A DNA stretch of 38,925 nucleotides from CAZCJA01 sp964499015 (GCA_964499015.1 CAZCJA010000013.1:1-38925), one strand, 5' to 3'. Positions 24,598 through 33,437 are shown, counted from the stretch's first letter. Translations and numbers: made by a program. The notes: generated from the sequence alone by a model not told the origin.

Positions 24598-25958
24598 CGG
24601 GCGAAACCATTGCCGCCATCGCCACCCCGATCGGAACGGGCGGCCTCGGCGTGGTGCGGCTCTCCGGTTCCTCCGCGCTCGATATTGCCTCCTCTCTTTT
24701 TTCCTCCTCGAAAAAACTCACCGCTGTTTCCTCGCACACCCTGCACATGGGCTGGATCAAAAACAAAAATAAAAAGATCGATCAGGCGGTCGTGGCCGTT
24801 TTTCGCGCCCCGCATTCCTACACGGGTGAGGACGTCGTGGAGATTTCGTGCCACGGCAGCCCGGGCCTTCTAAACGACGTGGTGGCGCTGGCGCTTGAGC
24901 GCGGCGCGCGCCTGGCCCGCCCCGGCGAATTCACGGAGCGCGCTTATTTAAACGGGAAGATGGACTTGGCGCAGGCTGAGGCGGTGGCCGAACTTGTCAG
25001 CGCCGGCGGCTCCGCGGCCCGCGCGGCCGCCCTGGAACAGCTGGAGGGAAACCTCTCCGCGCGCATCAAAGACATCCGCGACGCGCTGATTCGGTTTCTC
25101 GCGCACCTCGAAGCCAATCTGGATTTTGTGGAAGAAGACATTCCCGGGTTCGCTAAAACAGCGATGACCAAAGAACTGGAAAAGATTAGCGCGCGCTTGG
25201 ATGAGTTGCTGGCGACCAGTCTGCGCGGCCGCGTTTTGCGGGACGGCTACCGCGTCGCGCTGGTCGGCAAACCGAACGTGGGCAAATCATCGCTGTTTAA
25301 CGCACTGCTGGCCGCAGAGCGCGCGATTGTCACCAATGTTCCCGGCACAACGCGGGACATTCTCGAAGAAAAAATCGAATGGAACGGCATTTCTATTGTT
25401 ATTTCCGACACCGCCGGGCTGCGTGCGACAAAAAACGTCGTGGAACGCGAAGGCACGCGGCGCTCGCGCCAAGCCTCCGCCGCCGCGGATGCGATTCTCT
25501 TGGTTCTGGACGCCAGCGCGCCGCTTGGCAAGGAAGACCGGGCCATTATGGCCGAGCTTAACGGCAAATCCGTCGTCCTTGTTCTTAACAAGGCCGACCG
25601 CGGCTTAAAAATAAACGCCGCCGCGCTTCCGTTTGAACACGTTGTTAAAACGTCCGCGCTCAAAGGCGAGGGACTCGCGGAGCTGAAAAAAGCCGTTATC
25701 TCGCTGGTGGCGGTTCCCGTTGAGAAAAAAGAGGAAGCGGCCTCGGCCACCGTGACCAATCAGCGCCATGTGGCCCACCTGGAAAAAGCCGCGCATCTGA
25801 TCAATCAGGCGCGCGCCGACGCCAAAGCAGGCCGCTCGGAAGAGGCGCTGGCCGTCTTTGCGCGGCAGGCGCTGGAAGAAATCGGCATGATCACCGGAGA
25901 AAGCGTGACGGAGGATGTTTTGTCGGCCATTTTCCGGCAGTTTTGCGTCGGGAAGTAA
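24564..25958 (+). CDS. mnmE: tRNA modification GTPase MnmE (TrmE)
   Basis: MnmE, with MnmG, modifies the wobble uridine of certain tRNAs (cmnm5U). The protein has 464 residues from the ATG at 24564. The N-terminal tetrahydrofolate-binding domain shows ETIAAIATPIGTGGLGVVRLSG. The inserted G domain has G1 GKPNVGKSS (~235-243), G2 GTTRD, G3 DTAG (Asp282) and G4 NKAD (Asn342). The C-terminus ends in FCVGK, the expected cysteine-containing motif. The start lies 34 nt inside the end of yidC. A longer upstream reading begins inside yidC and adds no family sequence, so this ATG is preferred. Confidence 0.95.
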   Translation: MARHRVSQARLAGETIAAIATPIGTGGLGVVRLSGSSALDIASSLFSSSKKLTAVSSHTLHMGWIKNKNKKIDQAVVAVFRAPHSYTGEDVVEISCHGSPGLLNDVVALALERGARLARPGEFTERAYLNGKMDLAQAEAVAELVSAGGSAARAAALEQLEGNLSARIKDIRDALIRFLAHLEANLDFVEEDIPGFAKTAMTKELEKISARLDELLATSLRGRVLRDGYRVALVGKPNVGKSSLFNALLAAERAIVTNVPGTTRDILEEKIEWNGISIVISDTAGLRATKNVVEREGTRRSRQASAAADAILLVLDASAPLGKEDRAIMAELNGKSVVLVLNKADRGLKINAAALPFEHVVKTSALKGEGLAELKKAVISLVAVPVEKKEEAASATVTNQRHVAHLEKAAHLINQARADAKAGRSEEALAVFARQALEEIGMITGESVTEDVLSAIFRQFCVGK

Positions 25959-25960
25959 GA

Positions 25961-25966
25961 TAGAAT
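25961..25966 (+). promoter_or_regulatory. Possible -10 box directly before the HAD gene
   Basis: TAGAAT ends seven nt before the ATG at 25974. No convincing -35 was found at 17 nt. If used, it would give a leaderless message, the same spacing as seen for rmuC. Confidence 0.3.
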
Positions 25967-25973
25967 TCCGCCT

Positions 25974-26693
25974 ATGCCCGGCGCCCGTTTAAAACTTTTT
26001 CTCTTCGACTTGGACGGCACATTGGTTTCCACCGGCGGCGCCGGCTTGCGCGCGCTGGATTTGGTTCTCGAGAAAACGTTCGGCCAAAAAAATATGTCCG
26101 ACGGCTGCGATCCCCAAGGCAAAACCGACCCGGCCATCTTCCGCGAAATCGTCCGCACGCGCCTTGGCCGCGAGATGACCCCCGCCGAATACAGCCAGCT
26201 TTGCGACGGCTATCTGCGCTTTTTGTCCGTCGAAGTCCGTTACGCGAAGAATTACCGCATCCTGCCCGGCGTCGAAAAATTTCTCGATCATTTGATCACC
26301 CGTGGCGATATCCTCCTGGGACTCGGCACCGGCAATCTGGAAGCCGGGGCGCGGTTGAAGCTGCAGCGCAGCCAGTTGAACCCGTATTTTCCGTTCGGCG
26401 GCTTTGGCTCCGACGCGGAAATCCGTTTCCAGCTCCTTCAGCATGGGCACCAGCGCGCGGAAAAGCGTTGCGGCCAATCGATCCTTCCGGAAGACGTGTA
26501 TGTGATCGGCGACACCGAGCTCGACATCAAGGCTGCCGCTAAAGCGGGCTACCGTTCCGTCGCGGTGGCGCGCGAGGGCTACGACATCGATAAGCTGAAA
26601 AGCGCCCAACCGGATTATTATCTGAACACCATGGTTGAAGGTTTCCGATTTCTCAAACAAATCGACAACAACCGTCCGTGGGTGATGGCATGA
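25974..26693 (+). CDS. HAD-family hydrolase, phosphoglycolate-phosphatase-like
   Basis: A 239-residue haloacid-dehalogenase-fold phosphatase. Motif I is FLFDLDGTLV, with the nucleophile Asp and acid Asp. Motif II falls near LLGLGTGN, and motif IV is IGDTELDIKAA. A cap domain of about 70 residues lies between motifs I and II, as in the Gph/PGP-like subfamily. The substrate cannot be assigned; phosphoglycolate phosphatase is the closest guess. The stop overlaps the ATG of the kinase gene (ATGA). The gene follows mnmE by 15 nt and may start a new transcription unit. Confidence 0.85.
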   Translation: MPGARLKLFLFDLDGTLVSTGGAGLRALDLVLEKTFGQKNMSDGCDPQGKTDPAIFREIVRTRLGREMTPAEYSQLCDGYLRFLSVEVRYAKNYRILPGVEKFLDHLITRGDILLGLGTGNLEAGARLKLQRSQLNPYFPFGGFGSDAEIRFQLLQHGHQRAEKRCGQSILPEDVYVIGDTELDIKAAAKAGYRSVAVAREGYDIDKLKSAQPDYYLNTMVEGFRFLKQIDNNRPWVMA

Positions 26694-29059
26694 GCGAAAT
26701 CGTCTCCTTCCTCATCAACACGGGCCGCACGCTTTCGCAAATGGCCCTTTATTCGCCCGAGCATCCGAGCGTTAAGGGAACCATTGATGAATGTCACCGC
26801 CAGTTATCGAAAATTTTGGAGAGCGAACCCGAGTTGGCGCTGGGCTTGAACGAAGGAAAATTGATCGTCAACGGGCAATTGATCGAGGCCGTCAATGAGG
26901 CCACCGCGCGCCCGTTCGTTCAGCTTCTCACCAAGTTTGACCTGCATAGCCTAAGTTTCCTGCCGGGGATCTCCCAGGCGGAGATGGTCCCGTTTTTCCG
27001 GCTGGCCGCCCGCGGTGAAATCCGCAAAACAGATAAAGATGTGGCCGCTTCCCTCGCCAATCAGAACGTCCAACACATCCTCGTCAACCAGGCGAAGTAC
27101 GCCAAGATCGGTGAAGATGAAACCGTCGGTGGTAAAGACGACGGCTCAGGAACGGGGAGCCGCGGCGACGGCGAATCGGTGTGGAACCAAGTCGAAGGAC
27201 TGACGCTCAATGATTTGCTCAAAAAGCTGATCGGCAAAGTTGAGGCCGACCCGGGCGAACAGGAAAAAATTTTTAAACACGCCCTGGGACTCGTTAAAAA
27301 CGAAATCGAAAACACCGTTAAAAAAGTCTCGGAGGAGTTCAGCCGCGAAAAGACGCGGTTGACCAACGAACGCGAGCGCACCGAAGGCGTGATCAACACC
27401 ATGGCTGAAGGCGTCGTGGTGGTGGACGATCACGGCAACGTGCTGATGATGAACCCGGCCGCGGAATCGATTTATGGAGTGACCTTGGGCGAGTCTCTGG
27501 GCAAGCCGCTTTGGGACGGGCTGCGCCAGGAACAAATGGTCACGCTGGCCAAAGACATCAATGTTCCGTCCGACCGCACCATCGTCAAAGAAGTTGACAT
27601 CCGCGCCGCCGAGGAAACCAAGCGCACCATCCGCGCCTCCAGCGCCGCGGTGCAAGACCCGCACGGCCGCATTGTCGGCATGGTGAGTGTTTTATCGGAC
27701 GTCACCAAACAAAAAGAACTGTCGCGCTTGCAGAATGAATTTATGGCCAACGTCACGCATGAGTTGCGCACGCCGCTGCACGCGATCCGCCTGGCCGTCG
27801 GTGCGATTCTGGAGGGGACCGCCGGCGACACCTCGCCCGAGCAGCAGAAAATGCTGAACTTGGCCGGCCGCAATCTGGAACGCTTGGGGCGCCTGATCGA
27901 CGATCTGCTCGACTTCTCCAAGATCGAATCCGGCTCAATGCAGATTCACGCGCAGACGATCGACGTGACACCGCTTTTGCAGGAAGCCGTTTCGAGCCTC
28001 GAGGCTTGGGCCAAAGGACGCAGCGTCACGCTCACCTGCGAAAATATCAAAGGCCTACCGGCGGTGTTCGCCGACAGCGACCGTGTTCTGCAAATCGTCG
28101 TCAATTTATTGTCCAACGCGGTCAAATTCACTCCGGCCGGCGGCCGCGTTACTCTTCGGGCCAGAGGCATGATGGAAGGAAACCGCGAAATGGTGAAGGT
28201 GGAAATTCAAGACACGGGCCTGGGCATTTCCGAGGAAGACCAGAAGCGGATTTTTGAGAAGTTCGTCCAGCTCAAACAGAACCAGAAGACCGACGTCAAA
28301 GGAACGGGCCTCGGCCTGACCATCTGCCAGGCGCTGGTCGACCTGCACAAAGGCACACTCAGCGTGCAAAGCCCGCCGCCATCGGGTGGAGCGGGCAGTG
28401 TTTTCGCCTTCACCCTGCCGTCGGAAAAAGTGTCGGCGCCGTCAACCAAGAAAGCGGATGAGGCCCAGGTGAGAACAGTCATCAAAACGGGCGCCCAGCC
28501 AAAGAAAAAATCGTTCTGGCAAAAGGTGCGCTCCACGTTTAAGGGATCGTCGATGTTTCTATTAATTATCGCGTCGGCATTGTCCGCGGCGGAAGCCAGG
28601 CCGCGCTGGGGTACCGTGCGACGCGTGATCAGCGGCGATACGATCCAACTGAAAGACGGATCGCAGGTACGCTATCTGGGCATTGAGGCGCCCACGCCCG
28701 GAACGCCGCATTACGCGGAATCCCTCTCGGCGAACAAACGCTGGGTGGAAGGAAAAGAGATCCGATTCGAATACAGCTTGCAGGAACGCGACGCCCGCGG
28801 GCTTTGGCTCGCATACGCGTACGTGGACGGCATCATGGTGAACGAAGAGTTGGTGCGCGGCGGAATGGCCATTGTTACGGCCGTCGGCAATGAAGAAAAG
28901 TATTTGACCGATTTGCTGACGGCGGAACAACAAGCGCAGAGAAAAAAGCGCGGCGTTTGGATCGATACGCCGATCGAACCGTACACGGTGCGCAAACAGC
29001 GTACCACCGGTTTCCCGTGGGCATCTCTCGAGGAAATTAAGAAAGGCATTAAAAAATGA
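26690..29059 (+). CDS. PAS histidine kinase fused to a thermonuclease (SNase) domain
   Basis: From the ATG at 26690 the protein has 789 residues. Residues ~1-150 form a helical/beta N-terminal region (YSPEHPSV, LIVNGQLIE) of the type I associate with sensory proteins. A charged coiled-coil-like stretch follows (~190-235), then a PAS domain (GVINTMAEGVVVVDDHGNVL), HisKA with the phospho-acceptor His357 in ANVTHELRTP, and a HATPase with NLLSNAVKFTP, DTGLGIS and GTGLGLT. After a Lys-rich linker comes MFLLIIASALSAAEA (~622-636), then an SNase-like fold: GDTIQL, VRYLGIEAP, RDARGLWLAYAYVDG, VNEELVRGG. No N-terminal membrane helix is seen, so the kinase is probably cytosolic. The SNase catalytic Glu43 position appears to be Thr. 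No response regulator is adjacent. The next gene overlaps by ATGA. Confidence 0.88.
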   Translation: MSEIVSFLINTGRTLSQMALYSPEHPSVKGTIDECHRQLSKILESEPELALGLNEGKLIVNGQLIEAVNEATARPFVQLLTKFDLHSLSFLPGISQAEMVPFFRLAARGEIRKTDKDVAASLANQNVQHILVNQAKYAKIGEDETVGGKDDGSGTGSRGDGESVWNQVEGLTLNDLLKKLIGKVEADPGEQEKIFKHALGLVKNEIENTVKKVSEEFSREKTRLTNERERTEGVINTMAEGVVVVDDHGNVLMMNPAAESIYGVTLGESLGKPLWDGLRQEQMVTLAKDINVPSDRTIVKEVDIRAAEETKRTIRASSAAVQDPHGRIVGMVSVLSDVTKQKELSRLQNEFMANVTHELRTPLHAIRLAVGAILEGTAGDTSPEQQKMLNLAGRNLERLGRLIDDLLDFSKIESGSMQIHAQTIDVTPLLQEAVSSLEAWAKGRSVTLTCENIKGLPAVFADSDRVLQIVVNLLSNAVKFTPAGGRVTLRARGMMEGNREMVKVEIQDTGLGISEEDQKRIFEKFVQLKQNQKTDVKGTGLGLTICQALVDLHKGTLSVQSPPPSGGAGSVFAFTLPSEKVSAPSTKKADEAQVRTVIKTGAQPKKKSFWQKVRSTFKGSSMFLLIIASALSAAEARPRWGTVRRVISGDTIQLKDGSQVRYLGIEAPTPGTPHYAESLSANKRWVEGKEIRFEYSLQERDARGLWLAYAYVDGIMVNEELVRGGMAIVTAVGNEEKYLTDLLTAEQQAQRKKRGVWIDTPIEPYTVRKQRTTGFPWASLEEIKKGIKK
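28553..29059 (+). CDS. Possible internal start: secreted SNase-like protein
   Basis: Inside the kinase-nuclease frame an ATG at 28553 is preceded six nt upstream by AAGGGA (28541-28546). It would produce a 168-residue protein beginning with a signal-peptide-like MFLLIIASALSAAEA, followed by the SNase-like domain. This suggests either a second product from the same frame or the remnant of a once separate secreted nuclease gene. It is an alternative reading, not an extra gene in another frame. Confidence 0.35.
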   Translation: MFLLIIASALSAAEARPRWGTVRRVISGDTIQLKDGSQVRYLGIEAPTPGTPHYAESLSANKRWVEGKEIRFEYSLQERDARGLWLAYAYVDGIMVNEELVRGGMAIVTAVGNEEKYLTDLLTAEQQAQRKKRGVWIDTPIEPYTVRKQRTTGFPWASLEEIKKGIKK

Positions 29060-29892
29060 CGCTCGCGACCGATGAATTGACGTGGTCGCGCACCAAGGTC
29101 AGCGCTCTGCGCGAATGCCGGCGTAAATTCCATTTCACCAGCTCGCCCGATAACCCGCTTAAAAAAATAAAGAACCGCTACCTCTGGTCGGGCGCGTTTG
29201 CGCACGACACAATCGGCGATCTGATCAAGCTGGTCCGCCAAGAGGCGGAACTGCCCGCCGCGCCGGAGATCATCGAAGCCGCCAAAATCAAAATGCGTGA
29301 ACAATTCCGCGTTTCCAAAACGGGCGAGGGCGCGCGGCTGTTTGAACACGAATACAACGTCGCCGTCGATCCCGCGGTGTGGCGCAATCATTGGGACACC
29401 GTCGAACGCTCGCTCCAGTGGTTTTTATCGTCGAAGTGGCTGGAGCGCTTCAAGACGCTCGGGCCGGAAGCGTGGAAAGCCGTGGACGAATTGGTCAGCG
29501 TCGACGTTGACGGGGTTAAGGCGTTCATGAAAATCGACTGCGCCGTGGAAACCGGCGGACGGTTTGTGCTCGTCGACTGGAAAACATCCGCGCTCAAAAA
29601 CGGCGATGAGTTTCCGCTCTTGCTTGGCGCGCTGTACGCGCACGAGGTGTGGGGCGCGGACCCGGAGAACATCGACGCCTTCGCCGTTTCTTTGCAGGAC
29701 GGACGGCAGATGAAAGCTGCGATCAACGAAGAGTCCCTGATGGAAACCTTTTTACGCATTCAGGAAGAGAGCGCCTTCCTCCAAGAAGAGCTGCAAAAGC
29801 AGAACGGGCTAACCTACGCCCAGGTGCCCATGACCGATGATTTGCGCCTGTGCGACCGCTGTAATTTCAAGAAGCTTTGCCATGCGGGTTGA
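29056..29892 (+). CDS. RecB/Cas4-like PD-(D/E)XK nuclease with Fe-S cysteines
   Basis: A 278-residue nuclease-fold protein. The N-terminus WSRTKVSALRECRRKFHF is the typical opening of the RecB-C/Cas4/AddB family. The active-site pattern is Asp161 (KIDCAVE) followed by VDWKT (Asp174, Lys176). Cys21 plus a C-terminal cluster Cys266-X2-Cys269-X5-Cys275 gives the four-cysteine arrangement that binds a 4Fe-4S cluster in AddB and Cas4. No helicase or Cas gene is nearby, so neither AddB nor a CRISPR role is implied; it is a stand-alone member. It overlaps the kinase gene by ATGA and the glycosylase gene by 11 nt, so the three are probably translated together. Confidence 0.85.
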   Translation: MTLATDELTWSRTKVSALRECRRKFHFTSSPDNPLKKIKNRYLWSGAFAHDTIGDLIKLVRQEAELPAAPEIIEAAKIKMREQFRVSKTGEGARLFEHEYNVAVDPAVWRNHWDTVERSLQWFLSSKWLERFKTLGPEAWKAVDELVSVDVDGVKAFMKIDCAVETGGRFVLVDWKTSALKNGDEFPLLLGALYAHEVWGADPENIDAFAVSLQDGRQMKAAINEESLMETFLRIQEESAFLQEELQKQNGLTYAQVPMTDDLRLCDRCNFKKLCHAG

Positions 29893-30499
29893 TGCCATTT
29901 TTCAAGCCAAATCGTACGACGAGTTCGCCCAACGCTTGCGCGAATCCAATTGCCCCAAGTGTCCGGAACTTTGCGCCGAGCGCCACACTATTGTGGTTGA
30001 CCGTGGGACGCCGTCGACGAAAATAGTCGCTATCGGCGAGGGTCCGGGAGAAAACGAGGACCTTCAAGGCAAAGCTTTTGTCGGACGGGGGGGCCAACTT
30101 TTCGATAAGATTATGGCCTCGGTCGGGATCGATACCAACAAAGACATGCTGATCCTGAACGTGGTTAAATGCCGGCCTCCGAAGAACCGGCCGCCAAAGC
30201 CGCAGGAAGCCGCCAACTGCATGCCGTATCTCCGGTGGCAGTTGAATTGGGTCAAGCCGCGCGTCGTGATTTTGCTGGGGGCGACCGCCGCCAAGCATAT
30301 GATGCCGGAGCGAGAGGGGCCGATGAGAGATTTGGTGGGAAAGCTTTTTGAGCTGCCGGACCATCCGGGCGTCAAATTCATGCTGTTATATCATCCCGCT
30401 TTTCTGCTTCGGGACCCGCGCAAACAGCCGGAAACCCGGGAGCACGTTAAGACGCTCCAGTCGTATTTAGTGAAGGAGGAACTCCATGCCCGCAATTAA
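29882..30499 (+). CDS. Family 4 uracil-DNA glycosylase (Fe-S)
   Basis: Removes uracil from DNA at the start of base-excision repair. From the ATG at 29882 the protein has 205 residues. Motif 1 is GEGPGENEDLQGKAFVGRGG, motif 2 is the HPAFLLRDPR loop near the C-terminus, and NVVKCRPP lies between. Cysteines in CPKC near the N-terminus and the pair in KCRPP...AANC, 16 residues apart, fit the 4Fe-4S ligands of family 4 enzymes. An upstream ATG at 29837 lies inside the nuclease gene and adds no conserved sequence, so the later start is chosen. It overlaps its neighbours on both sides. Confidence 0.92.
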   Translation: MRVDAIFQAKSYDEFAQRLRESNCPKCPELCAERHTIVVDRGTPSTKIVAIGEGPGENEDLQGKAFVGRGGQLFDKIMASVGIDTNKDMLILNVVKCRPPKNRPPKPQEAANCMPYLRWQLNWVKPRVVILLGATAAKHMMPEREGPMRDLVGKLFELPDHPGVKFMLLYHPAFLLRDPRKQPETREHVKTLQSYLVKEELHARN

Positions 30500-31013
30500 A
30501 GCGCTCACCGTGGACTTCGACATGATCGCCCAATCGATGCGCGATATCACGCGCGAAACGTCTGATTATTATCTCGACAGCGTCACCGGCAAGGTCATTT
30601 GTCTGTCCCGCCAATTGATTCAAGCCCTGGCCATGGAAGAAGCCGACGCACGGCCCGATGTCCCCGAATGGGACGCGGCGATGATCCCCAAGGCGCGCGA
30701 AATCATTCTCGCCGGTTCCCCGCAGTACGTGCGCATCCCCGAAGCGTTTGGCCGCCCCGAACACGCCTGGATGATCAAATTTGCCGACGGTTTTCGCACG
30801 CAAAGAGTGAAACAAAAAATGCTGCAGGGCCTGCGCGGCCGCGGCTCCTGCCGCCGCTTCAAAGAAATTCTCTCAGAAATGCCCGACGACCTTCAGCGCT
30901 GGAACAATTACCGCTTCCAGCAATGGAAAGAAAAAATCCAGGCCTGGCTGGAGACAATGGGCATCCTCGGCGTCAGCTCCGCCTCCGCCCGCACCCGCAC
31001 TTCCACCAAATAA
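30486..31013 (+). CDS. UPF0158 family protein
   Basis: A 175-residue protein of unknown function. It shows the pattern I associate with UPF0158: SDYYLDSVTGKVICLS near the N-terminus, then YVRIPEAFGRPEHAWMIKFAD, LRGRGSCRRFKEIL, and a terminal amphipathic helix RWNNYRFQQWKEKIQAWLE. A GGAGG ribosome site precedes the ATG by a few nt, and the start overlaps the glycosylase gene by 14 nt. No catalytic residues or membrane segments are evident. Its place behind two DNA-repair-type genes hints at cotranscription only. Confidence 0.8.
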   Translation: MPAIKALTVDFDMIAQSMRDITRETSDYYLDSVTGKVICLSRQLIQALAMEEADARPDVPEWDAAMIPKAREIILAGSPQYVRIPEAFGRPEHAWMIKFADGFRTQRVKQKMLQGLRGRGSCRRFKEILSEMPDDLQRWNNYRFQQWKEKIQAWLETMGILGVSSASARTRTSTK

Positions 31014-31029
31014 ACGTGAACATCGCGAC

Positions 31030-32145
31030 GTGAACGTCCTCATCAGCCCCACCGCTTTTAAAGGCACGCTGTCGCCGCATGAGGCGTCGCGCACCCTCCA
31101 CACCGTGATCAAAAAACGCTTTCCACGCGCCCGTATTCGTTCGCTGCCACTGGCCGACGGTGGCGACGGCACGCTGGATGTTCTCATGACAAGCATGAAA
31201 GGTCGCCTCGTGTCCACGCGCGTGAACGGACCTCAGGGCAAACGCGTTACAGCGCATTGGGCTTTGTGCGCGGGAAAAATTGCCGTCATCGAAATGGCCC
31301 GTGCGTCCGGGCTGGCCCTGGTAATGGGACGCAACGATACCCGGGCCGCCACCAGTTATGGCACCGGCGAATTGATCAAAGCCGCGTTGAACAAAGGTTG
31401 CCGGACGATTTTGATCGGCGTGGGCGGCACCGCCACTTCCGACGGCGGAGCCGGGGCTCTTCGGGCCCTTGGATTAAAATATTTCGATAAAGCAGGACGG
31501 TTGCTCGACGGGCCGCCCAATCAGATGATTCAGCTAAATCGTGTTGATTGGTCCGGGCTCGACCCGCGCCTAAAAAAAACCTCCATTTCCGTTATCTGCG
31601 ACGTCACCAACCCTCTTCTTGGCAAGAATGGCTCCGCGCACACATTCGGGCCGCAAAAAGGCGCCTCACCGAGGGATGTTTTGTTTATTGAACGCGTCAT
31701 GAAAAAGTGGAGCACGTTCGCCCGCTTTCAAACGCGCCGCAAAGCCGGGGCGGGAGCCGCCGGGGCGCTGGCTTTTGGGCTTTCCGGCTTCTTAAACGCG
31801 CGCCTTGTACGCGGTACTCCGTTTATTATGGAGCGGCTCGCCTGGCGCAAGGCCGCGCAAAACGCCGATGTGATCGTGACCGGTGAAGGCCGCTTGGATA
31901 AAACCAGCTTCTCGGGAAAAGTTATTGGGGAAATCACCCGCCATGCGGCTTGGCGGGGGCGAACGAAAGTTTTCGCCGTCTGTGGAGACTCGCCTCTTGG
32001 AACCGTATACTTAGGCCATCATGGGATCGCACACATTGAACGCCTGGGCCCGGCCGGACTCCGCCGGCCCGCGCCGTCGCTGAGACGGGCGGCCGAACGG
32101 TTATGCGCGTACTTGTCCTCGTCATCACACGCCGCGGCGATTTAA
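31030..32145 (+). CDS. Glycerate kinase (GlxK/GarK type)
   Basis: Phosphorylates glycerate with ATP. The 371-residue product has the family opening LISPTAFKGTLSPHEAS, the LADGGDGTL motif, TAATSYGTGELIKAAL-like sequence (RAATSYGTGELI), the glycine-rich IGVGGTATSDGGAGAL, and the C-terminal VIVTGEGRLDKTSFSGK. Length is normal. The start is GTG at 31030, which places the family N-terminus correctly; no ribosome site is clear. The 3' end overlaps the next gene by 43 nt. Whether the product is 2- or 3-phosphoglycerate cannot be told. Confidence 0.93.
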   Translation: MNVLISPTAFKGTLSPHEASRTLHTVIKKRFPRARIRSLPLADGGDGTLDVLMTSMKGRLVSTRVNGPQGKRVTAHWALCAGKIAVIEMARASGLALVMGRNDTRAATSYGTGELIKAALNKGCRTILIGVGGTATSDGGAGALRALGLKYFDKAGRLLDGPPNQMIQLNRVDWSGLDPRLKKTSISVICDVTNPLLGKNGSAHTFGPQKGASPRDVLFIERVMKKWSTFARFQTRRKAGAGAAGALAFGLSGFLNARLVRGTPFIMERLAWRKAAQNADVIVTGEGRLDKTSFSGKVIGEITRHAAWRGRTKVFAVCGDSPLGTVYLGHHGIAHIERLGPAGLRRPAPSLRRAAERLCAYLSSSSHAAAI

Positions 32146-33437
32146 CGCCCCAGTTTCCCGATAGCCTCAAGAAGTATCCCATCGATATTTTTACCGCGGC
32201 CCATCCGCAGGGCAGCGGCGCCAACCAGAAAGTCGCCATTCGTTATGCGCTGGATAAAGGTTACGACGCGCTCGCCGTTATTCCGGAGCGGTCCATCAAA
32301 GCGCTGGAGCAACTGCCCGACATGATCAAAACACTGGAATCCAACAACGGCGTCGACGCGCTGTTGGGGGCGCCGCGGGTGGGATTGGTCGCCGGCCTCC
32401 TCTCTTTTATTCAGAACCGGCTTACCGGCGCGCGCTTAAGAGGCTGGACGTCAGGTGTTCGCTTGTACCGCTGCCGCGCTTTTAAGGAAATCGCTTTTGA
32501 TTTGAACGCCGGCGATGAGGTGTTCGACACGGAGATCCTTTTACAGATGCTGTATCACGGGCATTCTCTACAGCCTTTTACGCTGCCCCATTGTTTCTGC
32601 GCCATCCCGGCGCCCTGGGCCTCGTTCAAGGCCGCGCTTAAATATCGCCTGCAGAAATATCAACTTTTCTACGACGTCCGCTATCATCCCGACGTTCTCC
32701 ACGACAATATTTCCGCCCATTCCGCGGTGTATCATGAAAAGCCGGACACAATGAGCCCATACACAATCGTGGCCACCGATCCGACGCTTTTGGGCCGCGA
32801 CTTAAACGTTCTCGACGTGGGGTGCGCCAGCGGCTATATGGGCCAATGGCTCAAGGAATCGAAAGAATGCCGCGTGACCGGCGTGGACCTCTTGCCCAAG
32901 GAGCGGGTGCGCTCCGGCCTTGAGCGCTATCATCAATTAAACGTGGAGTCGGACCGTGAGCGGTTCCTGGCCGTCGTGCGCGAAGGAAATTTCGACGCGG
33001 TGCTGGCGCTGGACATCGTCGAACACATGAGCAACCCGGAACTGTTTTTGTGGAGCCTGTCCAAGGCCGCGGGCGCGCGGTCGTTTAAGTTAATCGTCAG
33101 CACGGGAAACGTCGCTTTTTTTACGGTGCGGCTCATGCTGCTTCTCGGCCATTTCAATTACGGGCAAAAAGGGATTCTGGATATCACGCACAAGCGGCTT
33201 TTCTCCTATCACACCTTCAAAAATCTTCTGGAGCAGACCGGGTACACCATTGAAGAAGAGCGTTATTGCCCACTACCGTTCTCTGAACTCGGCCTGCCGA
33301 GATTTTTGGCTCGATTACTAGAACGCATCAATATGCTGCTTATCCGTCTGCGCCCGCGCCTCTTTGCGTACCAAGTCATGTTTAAGGCGACGCCTCTCGC
33401 TTCTTCCTCATCCGCGCTTGTTAGAGTCAACGCATGA
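32103..33437 (+). CDS. Fusion of a degenerate GT2-like domain and a SAM methyltransferase
   Basis: A 444-residue two-domain protein. Residues ~1-200 resemble polyprenol-phosphate sugar transferases in part (QGSGANQKVAIRYALDKGYDALAVIP; LTGARLRGWTSGVRLYR; DEVFDTEILLQMLYHGH), but the usual N-terminal IIPTYNE strand and a DxD metal motif are not seen. Residues ~230-400 are a class I SAM-dependent methyltransferase with LDVGCASGYMG and VLALDIVEHMSN. The C-terminal helices (GLPRFLARLLERINMLLIRLRP) may contact the membrane. It probably acts on a lipid- or polymer-linked sugar, but substrate and product are unknown. It starts inside glycerate kinase and ends in an ATGA overlap with the next gene. Confidence 0.75.
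   Translation: MRVLVLVITRRGDLTPQFPDSLKKYPIDIFTAAHPQGSGANQKVAIRYALDKGYDALAVIPERSIKALEQLPDMIKTLESNNGVDALLGAPRVGLVAGLLSFIQNRLTGARLRGWTSGVRLYRCRAFKEIAFDLNAGDEVFDTEILLQMLYHGHSLQPFTLPHCFCAIPAPWASFKAALKYRLQKYQLFYDVRYHPDVLHDNISAHSAVYHEKPDTMSPYTIVATDPTLLGRDLNVLDVGCASGYMGQWLKESKECRVTGVDLLPKERVRSGLERYHQLNVESDRERFLAVVREGNFDAVLALDIVEHMSNPELFLWSLSKAAGARSFKLIVSTGNVAFFTVRLMLLLGHFNYGQKGILDITHKRLFSYHTFKNLLEQTGYTIEEERYCPLPFSELGLPRFLARLLERINMLLIRLRPRLFAYQVMFKATPLASSSSALVRVNA

Noticed and set aside
29056..29892. Cas4 of a CRISPR system
   Set aside because: The cysteine pattern fits, but there are no cas genes or repeat arrays in the window.
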